The position numbers and the translations under genes are program-made. A DNA stretch of 64,000 bases from MWBF01 sp040772005 (GTDB lineage: Bacteria; Chloroflexota; Anaerolineae; CG2-30-64-16): NCBI GenBank assembly GCA_040772005.1, contig JAXGYZ010000003.1, positions 770,168 to 834,167 of the forward strand, read 5' to 3'. A model generated the notes under the pieces. It saw only the letters and a program-made list of their open reading frames with translations, did no database searches and was not told the DNA's origin. Below, piece by piece: positions 44,312 to 54,339 of the stretch (its first letter is position 1; each line of letters opens with the position of its first letter).

Positions 44312-45061
44312 TCAAATGGAGCGGGGCAGCCAAAGCTGTACGGTCACGGCGCTGAAGACGATGAGCATCTGCCCGGGCCCGTAGGTGAACCAGACAAGGT
44401 TATCTCCGAGGCGGGATGTCTGTTGGCTGAACAGACCCGCAGCGATCAACATATCGCTGAAAAAGAAGAGGGCCGCGCCGAGCGCAAAGGGGATGAATGC
44501 GGCAACCTGCACTGCGAGGCCGGCTGCCATGCCTGCCGTGCTCGCCAGGAGCAGGGCGTAGAGCAGGGCCATGAAGTGGAAGGCCGAGGCGCGCTGGCCG
44601 CGCATGACGAATACGTACCAGCCTGCAGCGCCGGCGAGCAGCCAGGCGGCCCATGCAGCCAGGCTGGCGGGGCCGGCGGGCAGCCCCAGGCTCAGCCGGA
44701 CGAGCAATCCGGCCCCGATATAGAGGATGTGGCCGAGGCCAAATGCGGCTATGCCGGCGAGCGTCCGGTCGGGTGCGGGCAGCACGCCGGCCATGAACAG
44801 GTCGCCCAGCAGGCCCAGCGTCATGCCCGCGGCAATCAGCAGGGGAAAGATGCTGAGTGCAAGCCCGCGGTTGAAGATGTAGACGCTCCAGGCCGTGATC
44901 GCCAGCACCAGCGACGATAAGATGCGGGTCGCCGTCTGGATGTGCAGGCGGCGGGGTGTGCCCGGCCGGGCCTGCAGCAAACCGCCCAGCAGCAGCGCGG
45001 CCCAGGCCGCGAACTGCGCGGCCAGCCAGGTCTGTTGCGCGACATCGAGCGGTGCGAACAT
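44312..45061 (-). CDS. YhhN-family (lysoplasmalogenase-like) membrane protein
   Basis: The 249-residue protein is almost entirely hydrophobic with about eight membrane segments. The family signature residues are visible: LLGDLFM, FGLGHILYIGAG and FFFSDMLIA, matching the YhhN/TMEM86 family, some members of which hydrolyse the vinyl-ether bond of lysoplasmalogens. It starts with ATG after an AAGAGAGAA stretch, 19 bases after the stop of the FGGY kinase gene, so the two probably share a transcript. Substrate here is not proven. Confidence 0.88.
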   Translation of the reverse strand: MFAPLDVAQQTWLAAQFAAWAALLLGGLLQARPGTPRRLHIQTATRILSSLVLAITAWSVYIFNRGLALSIFPLLIAAGMTLGLLGDLFMAGVLPAPDRTLAGIAAFGLGHILYIGAGLLVRLSLGLPAGPASLAAWAAWLLAGAAGWYVFVMRGQRASAFHFMALLYALLLASTAGMAAGLAVQVAAFIPFALGAALFFFSDMLIAAGLFSQQTSRLGDNLVWFTYGPGQMLIVFSAVTVQLWLPRSI

Positions 45062-45080
45062 CGTTGTTCTCTCTTACAAC

Positions 45081-46655
45081 TCAGCGCGACGGATACCCCG
45101 TCGCGTCACGGATTTCCTCGTACAGGGGGCGCAGGCGGCTGTACATACGCTCGTACACCCGGTGATACAACCGGTCGTACAGCTTGTGGCGCTCGGCGTC
45201 CGGCTCGAAGACGTCGCCGATCCGCGTCATCTCGGCCACAGCGGTCGCGAAATCGCCATGCAGGCCCAGCCCGACGGCCGCATCCATCGCTGCACCCAGC
45301 CCGGATGTCTCGTACAGGTGCGGTCGGGCGACCGGCAGGCCAAAGACATCGGCGGTGAGCTGCATGGTCGCCCGGCTCTGGGAGCCGCCGCCGGCCGCGC
45401 GCAGCTCCGTGATGGGCACGCCGCTGCGTTTCTCGCTGCGTTCCTTGCCCTCGCGGAGCGCGTAGGCCAGCCCTTCGAGGATCGAGCGGTAGACGTGCGC
45501 GCGGGTGTGGACGTCCCCGAAGCCTATGATCGCGCCCTTGGCCTCCGGTCCTGGCAGCTTCAGCCCGGGCGACCAGTACGGCTGGAGCACCAGCCCCATC
45601 GATCCGGGTGGAACGGCCGCGACCAGGTCATCCAGCAGCACCTCCGGCTCGATGCCCTGTTCTTCCGCGCGCTTGAGCTCCGGATAGCCGAACTGCTCCT
45701 TGAACCAGGTGACCATCCAGAAGCCGCGATAGACCTGCACCTCCAGGCTGTGCGCGCCGGGCACCGCGGACGGGTAGGGCGGGATGAGCGGGATGACTTC
45801 GACATAACGGCGATGGGTCGTGTTGATGGTGGCCGTCGTGCCGTAGCTCAGGCAGCCGATATGCGGTTCCAGGCAGCCCGCGCCGATGATCTCGCACGCC
45901 TTGTCGGCTGCGGCCGCGATGACGGGCAACCCGGCGGGGATGCCGGTGGCCTCGGCAGCCTCCCGCGTGACCGTTCCGATCTGGCTGGCCGGGGGCGTCA
46001 GGTCCGGCAGGACCGCCGGATCCATCGGGACGGCCTGCCACTTCCAATCGCTTGATTTGGCCCAGTGGAGTCGCTTGTAGTCGAACGGCACGTAGCCCAC
46101 CTGGCAGCCGACCGAGTCCGCGTACAGGCCGGTCAGCCGGTAGGTGAGGTAACCGGATAGGAACAGGTACTTATGCGTCTGCGCCCAGATTTCGGGCTGG
46201 TGGGTGCGAATCCAGTTGGCCTCGGCCTCCGTTTGCAGATAAGCCACAGTCTCGGTCATGCCGGAGACGCGGAAGGCCGCGCCCCACAGCCCTGCGACCG
46301 GCGGCAATCCCTCCGTGCGCCGCTGGTCGAGCCAGACGATGGCGGGTCGGAGAGGCTTGCCGGCCTTGTCCACGTTGATGACGGTGGAGCGCTGCGTGGT
46401 GATGGCGACCCCGGCCAGCCGTTCCCGCAGACGGGGGGGCAGGTTCATGGAGTCGCTCTGCCGCCACAACTGCTGGCAGGCCTGGCCGAGCGACTGCCAG
46501 TAGTACTCGGGGTCCTGCTCGGCCCAGCCGGGCTGCGGTGAGACGTACGGTTGAATCGCCACCCGGGATTTGCCGAGCAGGTTGCCCCGCAGGTCGAATG
46601 CCAGTGCGCGCACGCTCTGCGTGCCGTTGTCGATTGCCAGCAGAAGGTCTTTCAA
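45081..46655 (-). CDS. FGGY-family carbohydrate kinase (xylulokinase-like)
   Basis: The 524-residue protein has the N-terminal phosphate-binding motif LLLAIDNGTQSVRALAFD, the catalytic-region GWAEQDPEYYW, and the C-terminal ATP-site segment ELRAAGGGSQSRATMQLTADV. These place it in the FGGY sugar kinase family, which phosphorylates pentoses, glycerol, polyols and similar sugars; length is normal. No sugar transporter or isomerase is adjacent, so the substrate remains open. It is followed closely by the YhhN gene, and a strong hairpin separates its start from the preceding alpha-2-macroglobulin gene. Confidence 0.9.
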   Translation of the reverse strand: MKDLLLAIDNGTQSVRALAFDLRGNLLGKSRVAIQPYVSPQPGWAEQDPEYYWQSLGQACQQLWRQSDSMNLPPRLRERLAGVAITTQRSTVINVDKAGKPLRPAIVWLDQRRTEGLPPVAGLWGAAFRVSGMTETVAYLQTEAEANWIRTHQPEIWAQTHKYLFLSGYLTYRLTGLYADSVGCQVGYVPFDYKRLHWAKSSDWKWQAVPMDPAVLPDLTPPASQIGTVTREAAEATGIPAGLPVIAAAADKACEIIGAGCLEPHIGCLSYGTTATINTTHRRYVEVIPLIPPYPSAVPGAHSLEVQVYRGFWMVTWFKEQFGYPELKRAEEQGIEPEVLLDDLVAAVPPGSMGLVLQPYWSPGLKLPGPEAKGAIIGFGDVHTRAHVYRSILEGLAYALREGKERSEKRSGVPITELRAAGGGSQSRATMQLTADVFGLPVARPHLYETSGLGAAMDAAVGLGLHGDFATAVAEMTRIGDVFEPDAERHKLYDRLYHRVYERMYSRLRPLYEEIRDATGYPSR

Positions 46656-46688
46656 GTGGCTCCCTGCCTTGAGTCCATGGAGAGTGCT

Positions 46689-46728
46689 GTGGCACGGTGT
46701 GCAACCTGTGGTTGCACAACCGTGCCAC
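46689..46728 (-). terminator. Strong inverted repeat after the alpha-2-macroglobulin gene
   Basis: The arms GTGGCACGGTGTGCAACC (46689-46706) and its near-perfect complement (46710-46728, one extra base) form a long hairpin with a 3-base loop. It sits about 12 bases after the macroglobulin stop codon and before the FGGY kinase start. It is a likely transcription terminator or an interspersed palindromic repeat placed at a gene end; no T-run follows. Confidence 0.65.
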
Positions 46729-46739
46729 GGCTGGTATCT

Positions 46740-49700
46740 CTATTCCACGACCATCCGGTCCACGCCGGTGCGCCCGAAGGTCTCCGGCGCGTACATTTCC
46801 TCCGCCTTCGCAGGCGGAACGACGAACGTGCCGGGCGTCGTGGCACGGGCCACGTAGGTGTACTCGTGGACGCCTGCCCAGAGGTACGATGCGAACGCCT
46901 CGGCCCGCTGGTCGCGCAGGTTCTGGTGCTCGTACCACGGACCCCACCACCAGTAGTAGCCCCTGGAGAGCGGCTGCGGCTGGCCCTCATCGCCCGGCGC
47001 CGGGCCTGTCACGGCGAGCGCCGGGTTGAGTGCCTCCAGGCCCGCGGGCAGCGGGTCAACCAGCGCGACGTGATGGCGAACGGCGGGCGCAACCATGGTC
47101 AGCCGCACGCGCACCCGCGCGCCGGCCTTGACGTGCCACACGCCATCCGCATCCTTCGTTACATCGGCCGCGTTGTCCACGCCCTCGTAGGTGCGCTCCA
47201 CGGTGAACCCGGCCTCGTAGGGCGGCAGGTTGAGGTCGCGCGGCGCATAGCGCATGCCCAGCCGGTAGTACAACCGGCCCGGCCCGTCCTTGCTGATGAT
47301 GAGGTCCTCCTGCTCCGCCACTTCCTCCGCAACGACGGCCATCGGCACGTCCGTCTGGTGGTAGTCGGTCGTCCGCCCGCGGAAGGTTGATTCCCCGGCA
47401 TACTGGTCGCCCAGCCAGATGCGGGCCACGAAGTCCGGCGTCTGCGCCTCGTAGGTGTTGAAGTAGCGGTCGAGCGCCAGCAGGATGAAGACGTTCTCCT
47501 GCGTGTTCGTCCAGCGGCCCGCCTTGCGATGGCCGAGCAACCCGGTGACGAGCTTCGGGATCAGGTCGCTGTCCGGCTGGTCCTGGATCAGGGCATCCAG
47601 CAGGATGCCGTCCGCGCGGCGGTCGGAGTGGAGGATGACGTAGCCCTGGTCAGCGTAGTCGGTCACGAAGTCGGCCGCACCCGCGGTCTCGGTCACCCGG
47701 TTGAGCAGGTGGCGGCGGATGGCCGCAACCTCGGCCTGCGAATCAGTGTCGTCGCTCAGCACGGGCAGCAGCCAGCCGATGGCTTCGGGCGACAGGCCCT
47801 CCAGTCCGGCCTCGTTGATGAGCCGCCGCGCGCGCGCCGCGTCGCGGTCGCCCATCTGCGCGCGCACGTTCAGCGCGTACGCGGTGAGCGTCTGCTTGAT
47901 GTGCTCGCTGTACCAGGCCGGATAATGCCGCTCGATGTTCCGCAGATACGCGTGCGCCTGGCTGAGCATCTCTTGCGGCACATCGTAGCCCTTCATCTGC
48001 GCGCGCTGCAGCGCATGCGCGACGTGGATGCTGTGATAGGGCCACGACTCGTACCCGCGTACCCAGATGGGGAAGCCGCCGTCGCCGTTCTGCAGGCCGC
48101 GCAGCCGCTCGATGTCCCGCGCGACCGCGGCCTCGATCTCCGCGGGCGGCGGCAGCCCCTCCGCCTCGAATGCGGTCAGTACGTCGCGCAGCGCGGCGAT
48201 GGCCAGGATGCGCGAGGCGAGCTGCTCAGAGCACTCGAACGGGTAGGAGACAAGGTAAAGCACCGCGTCGGTCAGCGCCTGGAGCGCGGTCGAAGACGTG
48301 GTGATCTCCAGCCCGCCGAATTGCGTGAAGACGCCGGTCGGTGCGATGACCGGTTGCGCCACTGCACCCTCGTCCAACACGCCGTAGACGGCAAACGCCT
48401 CGGTCGTGGCGGGCGTGTAGACCGGCAGCGAGAAGCTGGCTGCGTCCGCCCACTCGCCGGCGGTGGCTGCCACCTGGAAGCGCGCGGTCCCGGCCTGTTC
48501 GGTGAACGCCGCAAAGCGCACCTCGACGCGGTCGTTGGCAGGCACCGTGACGCGGCGGCCGTTGCGGTCGGCCAGCCCGACGTTCGTGCTGCGCACCGCG
48601 ACATCGACCGTCAGCGGCTCGTCCGTCTGGTTCTGCACGACGACCGGCAGCTCGAACTGGTCGCCGAAGTTGAGGAAGCGCGGAGGCGACGGCCGCACCA
48701 TCAGCGGCAGCCGCGCGGTGATGGCCGCCTGGCTCTTGCCGAACTGCTTGCCGCCGGCCACCGCGACCACGATCACCCGGTAGCGCGTCAGGTTGTCGGG
48801 CAGCTTCACGGTGACGCGCGCGCGGCCCTCCGCGTCGGTGGCGACCGCGGGCGACCAGTGCGCCAGCGGGTTGAAGTCCTGGCGGACGGCGATGGGCGCG
48901 CCCGGTTCTGCGGCCCCGGATTCCTCCACCACCATTTCGACCGACTTCTCGACCTCCACCGCGGCCGGCATCGGGGCCGCGGCTGGCGCTTCGGTAGCTG
49001 CGGCGCCCGTTGCCATGTCGCGCGACGCCTGGTTGGCCGCATCCAGGTCGAGTTGGTCCGGGCTGGCGAGGACGATGTTGGGCCGGTTGTGGTAGTCGTT
49101 GACCTCCGTCCAGCGCTCGCTGTAGAACGTCGTGATAGGATCGGGCACGTCGTAGCCCGTCAGGGCGAGGATGGATTCGTCCACGACCGCGACGGCCAGC
49201 TCCGCATTGGCGACCGGCTGCCCGGCCGCGTCGAGCGCGAGAACGTCCACCTCGGTCGTGCCGCCCGGCTCCAGCTTGTCCGCCAGCGGCTTGACCTCCA
49301 GCGAGAGTGTCCTGGTCAGCGGCGGGACGAGCAGGTTCAGCTCCCCGCGCGCGAACGCGGGCCGCTTGGGGAGCGCGGCTGCGGGCGTCGGCACATCCGG
49401 CTCGGTTTTCGCCGCGTCCTCGGTCCGTTCGGCTGCGCCGACGAGGTCCACCTGGATGTAGACGTTGGGCACGAACGCGTCCTCGATGGGGATGCGCACC
49501 GTGTAGGACGGGCCGTCCACCGTGAAGCGTTCGCTGCGCACGAGTCCGGAACGCCGCAGGGTCAGCAGACCCTCTGCCGGGTAGAACGGGGCCTGCACCA
49601 GGATCTCCGCGGTCTCGCCGGCCTGGTACTCCCGCTTGTCGGGGATCAGGGTGATTTCTTCCTGCTCCACGTTGCGCTGGGGCCGGCGGTCGCCGCCGCT

Positions 49701-52700
49701 CACCCAGCGGGTAATCTGCGTCTGGTTGGGCCGCTCTCGCTCGTCGAGCACGGTCGCGGTGATGCGGTACGTGCCGCCCTCCGGCGTCTCGAACGTGCAG
49801 CGCACGGGTGCGTTGCCGGAGGCAACGATGCACGTCTGGCTGTCCGCGGGTTCCTCGCCCCAGGTCGTGCCCGTGTTGCGCCAGACGAGCCGCTCGGCCA
49901 CGACCTGGACTTCGACCTCGGGGACGGCCTGGCCGTCCAGGTCGGTCACGATGATGTCCACGCCGATGGGCTCGGTCCGCTCGACGAAGAGCCGGTCCGT
50001 CCTGAGCCCGACGTAGAGGGATGCCGGATGCACCAGCACGCTCGTCTGGCTGGTCCACGCCTGCCGGTTGACGTCCATGACCGTGGCCGATGCGCTGACG
50101 GTCGACGGTTCGGGCGGCTCGACCGCGCGGAAGTCGATGTGCAGCCGGTGGATGCCGGCCGCGTCGGTCGTACCCGTCATCGTCTCCGCGGTTTCGACTA
50201 CTGGGCCGCCATAGCCGTACGGCCCCTCCATCCGGTAGCTGTACCACCAGGGGATCCAGCGGCCGAAGGTGAAGTCGTCCCAGCCGGGCGGGCTGTACGT
50301 GCTCCGCTGCGAGGTGACGCTCCACGTCACATCCGCGTTGGGCAGCGCGCCGCCCGCGTAGTACGCCGCGCTGACCTCCAGGTCCGCGCCTCCACCGATG
50401 AAGTGCGGCTGCGGTGAGACGACCGCGGTCTTGACCTCGTATTCGGGCCGGCGGAACTCCTGCACCTGGAACCTATGCTGATACCAGGTGTTGTCCAGCT
50501 TGGTGCGGACGCCGGCCGCTTCCAGTCCGAGATAGGTTTCGCCAAGATTAACGTTGTCGGGGATCGTGAAGCTGAAGTCGAACCCGCCGAGCGCGTTCAC
50601 GTCCGCGCGGCCGTCGAGCACCTGGTTGCCGCGCGCGTCCTGCAGGCGGTAGGTCACGGCCTCTGCCGCGCCGCCCAGCGCGTCGATGTCGCCGCGCGGC
50701 CCCGCGCCCACGATGCGCAGCCAGCCCTTGACGTGGACCTCTTCGCCGGGCCGGTAGATGCCGCGATCGTCGAAGACATACCAGCGCAGCGCATCTGTCA
50801 GCGGCTGCTGCCGCCAGCCGCCGCCTTCGTCCCAGTAGTAGGGGTTATGCGGCAGGAAGGCCGTGTCGTCGCCCTGCTGCGCGAGGAGCATCTGCGCGGG
50901 CCTCCCCGCGGGCAGCGGCAGCGTGGCCGTGCCATCCGCCGCGGTCGTCGCGGCGCCCCCCGAACTGAGCATGAGCTCGACGCCCGCGAGCGGTGCGCCG
51001 TCGCGGAGGTCGTTCGCCCATGCCAGCATCTGCCCCTGGTCCACGAACGCGTCCAGGCCGATGCGCGTGCCCTGGATCCAGGCATACAGGACCGGTGCGC
51101 GATTACCGCGCTGCGTGAAGATGGAAGGCAGCGCGCTGCGCTCCGGCTCCACAACCACGATGATGTGCCCCAGTCCGCCGGGCAACGCTGCGCTCAGGTC
51201 GATGCTCGTCTCGGTCAACTGGTCGGCGCGCGCCTCGACATTGACCGTCTTCGAGAGCACCTGCCGGCCCGGCGGCGTGGGCAGTTGCTCCTGCCGCCAG
51301 ACGTTCTGCTGGAACTGCAGGTAGCGCTGCCAGTCGCCGGGCGTGACCGCGTACGCGCGCACCATCAGCCGCGAGAAGTTGATGCTGTAGACGGTGTAGA
51401 CCGGTTTCGCCATCGGGTCCAGCACGATCAGGTTGCCGCCCGGCGCGCTCAGCATGGGCTGGCTGGAGCCGACGACGAAGGTCAGCTCCTCCTCGCGTTC
51501 GAGCGACTGGCCGAAGATGTCCTTCAGGCCGGTGCCGACGCGCACGACGTACGTCGTGCGGCCCTGGCTGCGGCCCTGGATCATCAGCGTATCGCCCCAG
51601 ACGTTGACCGTTGCGCCGGGCAGATCGGGGATGATGACCAGTTGCTCGGCAGTCACCGTCGCCGCATCGAGCGGGTTGCTGAAGCGGATGTGCCAGGGCG
51701 TAAAGGGCGCGCACTCGCCGCCCCAGCCGCACTGGTGTTCCAGGATGCGCAGCGGACCGTACGTGCGGAACGAGAAGGTGTAGGGCTCGGTCGTGGTCAG
51801 CGGGCCTTCGAGCGAAGGCGTGCCGGGACCGACCGTAATGGTGATCTGCTTGTCGCTCGGGAACGGCTCGACGGGCCGGAAGACCAGCCAGCGCCCTTCG
51901 AGGCTGCGCTTGGCGGACTGGCTGGCGCGCTCGTCCGCGCTGATCTCGTCCGCCGTGGCGAGCCGCAGCGGGAAGACCGTGTTTCCGGTGGTGGCCTTGA
52001 TCGTTTCGAGCACGGCCTCGGGGCTGATGCGCTGGTCGAATGCCACGAAGATGAGCGGTTCGCGCTGCGTCGGCCCTTCCTGGGGCCAGGCGGTCTGCAC
52101 CTGGGGCGGCGGGGTCGTGAAGGAGAAGGTAACGGCCTCGGCCAGCTTGCCGCCGGTCGCAGAGGTCGTGCCCGCGGGGATCTCGACCGTGTAAGTCGTC
52201 GCCATCGGGAAGCGCCCGGCGGCCATGCTGCCGGTCTCTCCCTGCGGCTCAAAGACGAGCGTCTTGGTGCCGACCCAGCGCCACTGGCCCGCGGGCTGCG
52301 GCGACAGGGTGACGGGCACCGGCAGCTTCGACAGGTCGGCCAGGCCGGTCAGCGCGACCATCGGCTGGTTGAACGTGACGCTCAGGTTGGCGGCCAGCGG
52401 CACGTCGCCCTCGGGCGCATACCGCACGACCTCCAGAGGCCCGGCCTCCACGACCGGCGTCTCGACTGCTACAGGCGCAGGGAAGGGCTCCTTCACCACC
52501 ACGCCGGGCCGCGGCGCGGGCAGCGACTGGGCCGGGAAGCGGAAATCCTGCACATCGCCGGCCTCCTCTGCGAGCGGCGGCAGGCGGTCCAGGATGCTCT
52601 GCGCGTCGGCCTCGCTGAGCGGCTCGCCGGTCGCGAGCGGGTTGCGCTCCGCGGCAGGCGGCTGGTCGGCTCCGGCTGACAGTTCATAGGCAAGGCCCGA

Positions 52701-52865
52701 TGCAGGTTGCGGTGTCGCAGGCACTTCGATGACCACCTGGCTCGTCGGCGCATCGGCCGGCGGCCGCGGGGGCGGCGCGCCGCCGCCCACACACGCGCTG
52801 AGCGCGACGAGCGCCAGCAGCGCAACGATCAGGAGAAGCGGGTAGGTACGCGTAAGCCTGGGCAT
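46740..52865 (-). CDS. Bacterial alpha-2-macroglobulin family lipoprotein
   Basis: This 2041-residue protein is a large periplasmic or surface protease-trapping protein. The signal peptide ends in a lipobox LSAC (Cys25). The order agrees with bacterial macroglobulins: macroglobulin-like beta domains in the first half, a bait-region domain, the A2M domain (around 1340-1440, with PLMVRPSPPRFLNFGDQFEL), then a thioester helical domain with CSEQ near residue 1543. CxEQ is the intact internal thioester motif, so it should trap proteases covalently. The start is fixed by AAAGGAGG five bases upstream of ATG. No adjacent penicillin-binding protein gene (pbpC type) is seen, although that partner is common elsewhere. 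It appears to be a one-gene unit. Confidence 0.94.
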   Translation of the reverse strand: MPRLTRTYPLLLIVALLALVALSACVGGGAPPPRPPADAPTSQVVIEVPATPQPASGLAYELSAGADQPPAAERNPLATGEPLSEADAQSILDRLPPLAEEAGDVQDFRFPAQSLPAPRPGVVVKEPFPAPVAVETPVVEAGPLEVVRYAPEGDVPLAANLSVTFNQPMVALTGLADLSKLPVPVTLSPQPAGQWRWVGTKTLVFEPQGETGSMAAGRFPMATTYTVEIPAGTTSATGGKLAEAVTFSFTTPPPQVQTAWPQEGPTQREPLIFVAFDQRISPEAVLETIKATTGNTVFPLRLATADEISADERASQSAKRSLEGRWLVFRPVEPFPSDKQITITVGPGTPSLEGPLTTTEPYTFSFRTYGPLRILEHQCGWGGECAPFTPWHIRFSNPLDAATVTAEQLVIIPDLPGATVNVWGDTLMIQGRSQGRTTYVVRVGTGLKDIFGQSLEREEELTFVVGSSQPMLSAPGGNLIVLDPMAKPVYTVYSINFSRLMVRAYAVTPGDWQRYLQFQQNVWRQEQLPTPPGRQVLSKTVNVEARADQLTETSIDLSAALPGGLGHIIVVVEPERSALPSIFTQRGNRAPVLYAWIQGTRIGLDAFVDQGQMLAWANDLRDGAPLAGVELMLSSGGAATTAADGTATLPLPAGRPAQMLLAQQGDDTAFLPHNPYYWDEGGGWRQQPLTDALRWYVFDDRGIYRPGEEVHVKGWLRIVGAGPRGDIDALGGAAEAVTYRLQDARGNQVLDGRADVNALGGFDFSFTIPDNVNLGETYLGLEAAGVRTKLDNTWYQHRFQVQEFRRPEYEVKTAVVSPQPHFIGGGADLEVSAAYYAGGALPNADVTWSVTSQRSTYSPPGWDDFTFGRWIPWWYSYRMEGPYGYGGPVVETAETMTGTTDAAGIHRLHIDFRAVEPPEPSTVSASATVMDVNRQAWTSQTSVLVHPASLYVGLRTDRLFVERTEPIGVDIIVTDLDGQAVPEVEVQVVAERLVWRNTGTTWGEEPADSQTCIVASGNAPVRCTFETPEGGTYRITATVLDERERPNQTQITRWVSGGDRRPQRNVEQEEITLIPDKREYQAGETAEILVQAPFYPAEGLLTLRRSGLVRSERFTVDGPSYTVRIPIEDAFVPNVYIQVDLVGAAERTEDAAKTEPDVPTPAAALPKRPAFARGELNLLVPPLTRTLSLEVKPLADKLEPGGTTEVDVLALDAAGQPVANAELAVAVVDESILALTGYDVPDPITTFYSERWTEVNDYHNRPNIVLASPDQLDLDAANQASRDMATGAAATEAPAAAPMPAAVEVEKSVEMVVEESGAAEPGAPIAVRQDFNPLAHWSPAVATDAEGRARVTVKLPDNLTRYRVIVVAVAGGKQFGKSQAAITARLPLMVRPSPPRFLNFGDQFELPVVVQNQTDEPLTVDVAVRSTNVGLADRNGRRVTVPANDRVEVRFAAFTEQAGTARFQVAATAGEWADAASFSLPVYTPATTEAFAVYGVLDEGAVAQPVIAPTGVFTQFGGLEITTSSTALQALTDAVLYLVSYPFECSEQLASRILAIAALRDVLTAFEAEGLPPPAEIEAAVARDIERLRGLQNGDGGFPIWVRGYESWPYHSIHVAHALQRAQMKGYDVPQEMLSQAHAYLRNIERHYPAWYSEHIKQTLTAYALNVRAQMGDRDAARARRLINEAGLEGLSPEAIGWLLPVLSDDTDSQAEVAAIRRHLLNRVTETAGAADFVTDYADQGYVILHSDRRADGILLDALIQDQPDSDLIPKLVTGLLGHRKAGRWTNTQENVFILLALDRYFNTYEAQTPDFVARIWLGDQYAGESTFRGRTTDYHQTDVPMAVVAEEVAEQEDLIISKDGPGRLYYRLGMRYAPRDLNLPPYEAGFTVERTYEGVDNAADVTKDADGVWHVKAGARVRVRLTMVAPAVRHHVALVDPLPAGLEALNPALAVTGPAPGDEGQPQPLSRGYYWWWGPWYEHQNLRDQRAEAFASYLWAGVHEYTYVARATTPGTFVVPPAKAEEMYAPETFGRTGVDRMVVE

Positions 52866-52900
52866 AGGATCCTCCTTTGGAGACAGCCGATTCCATTATA
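52866..52900 (-). promoter_or_regulatory. Extended -10 promoter and optimal ribosome site for the macroglobulin gene
   Basis: On the minus strand TGGTATAAT (extended -10, TATAAT at 52900-52895) lies about 30 bases before the start codon, and a perfect AAAGGAGG (52878-52871) is five bases before the ATG. No good -35 box is seen at 17 bases, as expected for an extended -10. The short leader and ideal ribosome site suggest strong expression. Confidence 0.55.
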
Positions 52901-53007
52901 CCAGAATGGCACGCATTATGGACGCTGTACCTCTGCAGGAAGTTTCATCGAGAGACCCTTGGCGCAGCAGTGTGAAAATGCCGGGGCCGGTGTAGAGACA
53001 AGTTCCG

Positions 53008-53032
53008 TAGGGCGGATTGCCAATCCGCCCTA
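53008..53032. repeat. 12-bp perfect hairpin over the end of the HprK-like gene
   Basis: TAGGGCGGATTG and CAATCCGCCCTA form a perfect 12-bp stem around a single C. Its right end supplies the TAG stop codon of the HprK-like kinase gene. This GGGCGGATTG-type palindrome is a common interspersed repeat form; here it is also a plausible terminator for the end of the polysaccharide operon. Confidence 0.7.
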
Positions 53033-53848
53033 TAACGTGGATATGCTCGCGAGGAAATCCCATAGCTCGACCGTAGGGCGGAAGCCGAGCCTGTAGACCG
53101 GCACGCGCTCCACCAGCCGGCCCGCAACCGCCAGCCAGGCCAGCGCGCTGTCAACGCGCTCGGTTGCGACCTTCTCGGTGCCCAGCAAGGCCGTGACGGC
53201 ATCGGCGGGGCTGAGCCGGGTCACGGTGAAGTCGGGCGCATGGGTGAGCTGGAAGAGCGCGGCCAGCGGCACGCGGCGGTTGACCCGGCGGATCAGCTCC
53301 GGCGGGGTGCTGTGGCCCCAGAAGGGCGTGCTGTGCAGCTCGCAAGCCTCAGCCGCCAGCTTCAGGACGACATTCTCATCGCAGAGCAGGTCCGCATGTC
53401 CGGCAGCCAGACGCGCGACGGTCGTCTTGCCCGCGCCGGACGCGCCGAAGAAGACGTGCCCGCGGCCGTTGAGCACGACGCCGCTGGCGTGCAGCCACAG
53501 CGCGTCCTGTTCGCGCGGGAGCGCCTGCATGAGGATGTAGCCGGCGGTCCGCTCGATGGCGGACCAGGCGCCGCGGGCGGAAGGGGTGCGAATGCTCGCC
53601 GTCCTCCCTGCCAGATCGATCCAGCCTGCGACCCCGGGGACCTCGAAGCGCGTTACCGCGCCCTGGTGGTTGATCCACGCGTCGCTTTCGGCGATGGCGA
53701 TGCTGCCCTCTTCCACCGTAACCGACCAGGCAGGCGGCCGGGCAGTGAGAAAAGCCTCGTACCGTTCCTGCAGGGGCGGGAGCCAGCCCGGCGGCAGCGC
53801 GAAGCGCAGCGCCAGCCCGCCGATGTCGAGATCAAGCGATGTGCTCAT
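53030..53848 (-). CDS. HPr kinase-like P-loop ATPase/serine kinase
   Basis: The 272-residue product (ATG at 53848, overlapping the preceding stop as ATGA; an upstream extension is rejected) has the Walker A motif GASGAGKTTVARL near residue 138 and LLCDENVVL after it, as in HprK C-terminal domains. The N-terminal ligand-binding part of true HprK is missing. Such HprK-like kinases occur beside nucleotidyltransferase and S26-like genes in polysaccharide and peptide-modification loci; their substrate is generally not known. It is the last gene of the Wzc operon. Confidence 0.85.
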   Translation of the reverse strand: MSTSLDLDIGGLALRFALPPGWLPPLQERYEAFLTARPPAWSVTVEEGSIAIAESDAWINHQGAVTRFEVPGVAGWIDLAGRTASIRTPSARGAWSAIERTAGYILMQALPREQDALWLHASGVVLNGRGHVFFGASGAGKTTVARLAAGHADLLCDENVVLKLAAEACELHSTPFWGHSTPPELIRRVNRRVPLAALFQLTHAPDFTVTRLSPADAVTALLGTEKVATERVDSALAWLAVAGRLVERVPVYRLGFRPTVELWDFLASISTL

Positions 53849-54339
53849 GTCTGTCTCCAGCGGCGCAACTGCCGTGCGGCCATGCGCCCGCTGCGCATGG
53901 CCGCGCTGAGCGCGTAGTGTCTCGCTACCCAGAACCACGCGGCCGCGCGCTCCAGCGGTCCCGGCCAGATGCGGCGGTCGCCTGCGTAGGCCGCGCTGAC
54001 CAGCCCCAGAACCTGCTCGGGCTGCAGCGCAGGGTCCGGAACCAGCCGGCCATCGCCCTGGGCAATCCAGCGGCCCCGCGTGCGGCGCACCAGCCGGTGC
54101 GCGACCAACGCGTCCCGCTGCGCAAAGACGAGCAGGCTGCCCAGCCGCGGGCGAGGCGGCAGCGGGACGATCACGATGTCGCAGGCGTCGGGCAGCGTGG
54201 GGCGCATGCTGTTGCCGCGCAGCGGGACGCGAAACTGCCCGTCCCGCTCCAGCGCCTCGCGCAGGAGCGGCAGCCAGACCGAGATCAGCTCCGGCAGCAC
54301 GGGGGAGTCACCGCGCGACGACCAGTTATCAAGCGGCAT
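53845..54339 (-). CDS. S24/S26 signal-peptidase-like protein
   Basis: The 164-residue product carries the serine-protease segment GNSMRPTLPDACDIVIV and, further on, GSLLVFAQRDALVAHRLVRR followed by IAQGDG. This is the S26 fold with His where bacterial type I peptidases have the catalytic Lys, as in SipW/Sec11-type enzymes. No clear N-terminal membrane anchor is seen, so it may act in the cytoplasm or be non-proteolytic. The ATG at 54339 gives an 11-base overlap with the upstream gene; an earlier start (54381) is possible. It overlaps the HprK-like gene by 4 bases. Confidence 0.8.
   Translation of the reverse strand: MPLDNWSSRGDSPVLPELISVWLPLLREALERDGQFRVPLRGNSMRPTLPDACDIVIVPLPPRPRLGSLLVFAQRDALVAHRLVRRTRGRWIAQGDGRLVPDPALQPEQVLGLVSAAYAGDRRIWPGPLERAAAWFWVARHYALSAAMRSGRMAARQLRRWRQT

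Noticed and set aside
47529..52679. Long plus-strand frames opposite the alpha-2-macroglobulin gene
   Set aside because: The minus strand carries an intact lipoprotein with a thioester motif and an ideal ribosome site; the plus frames show no family features.
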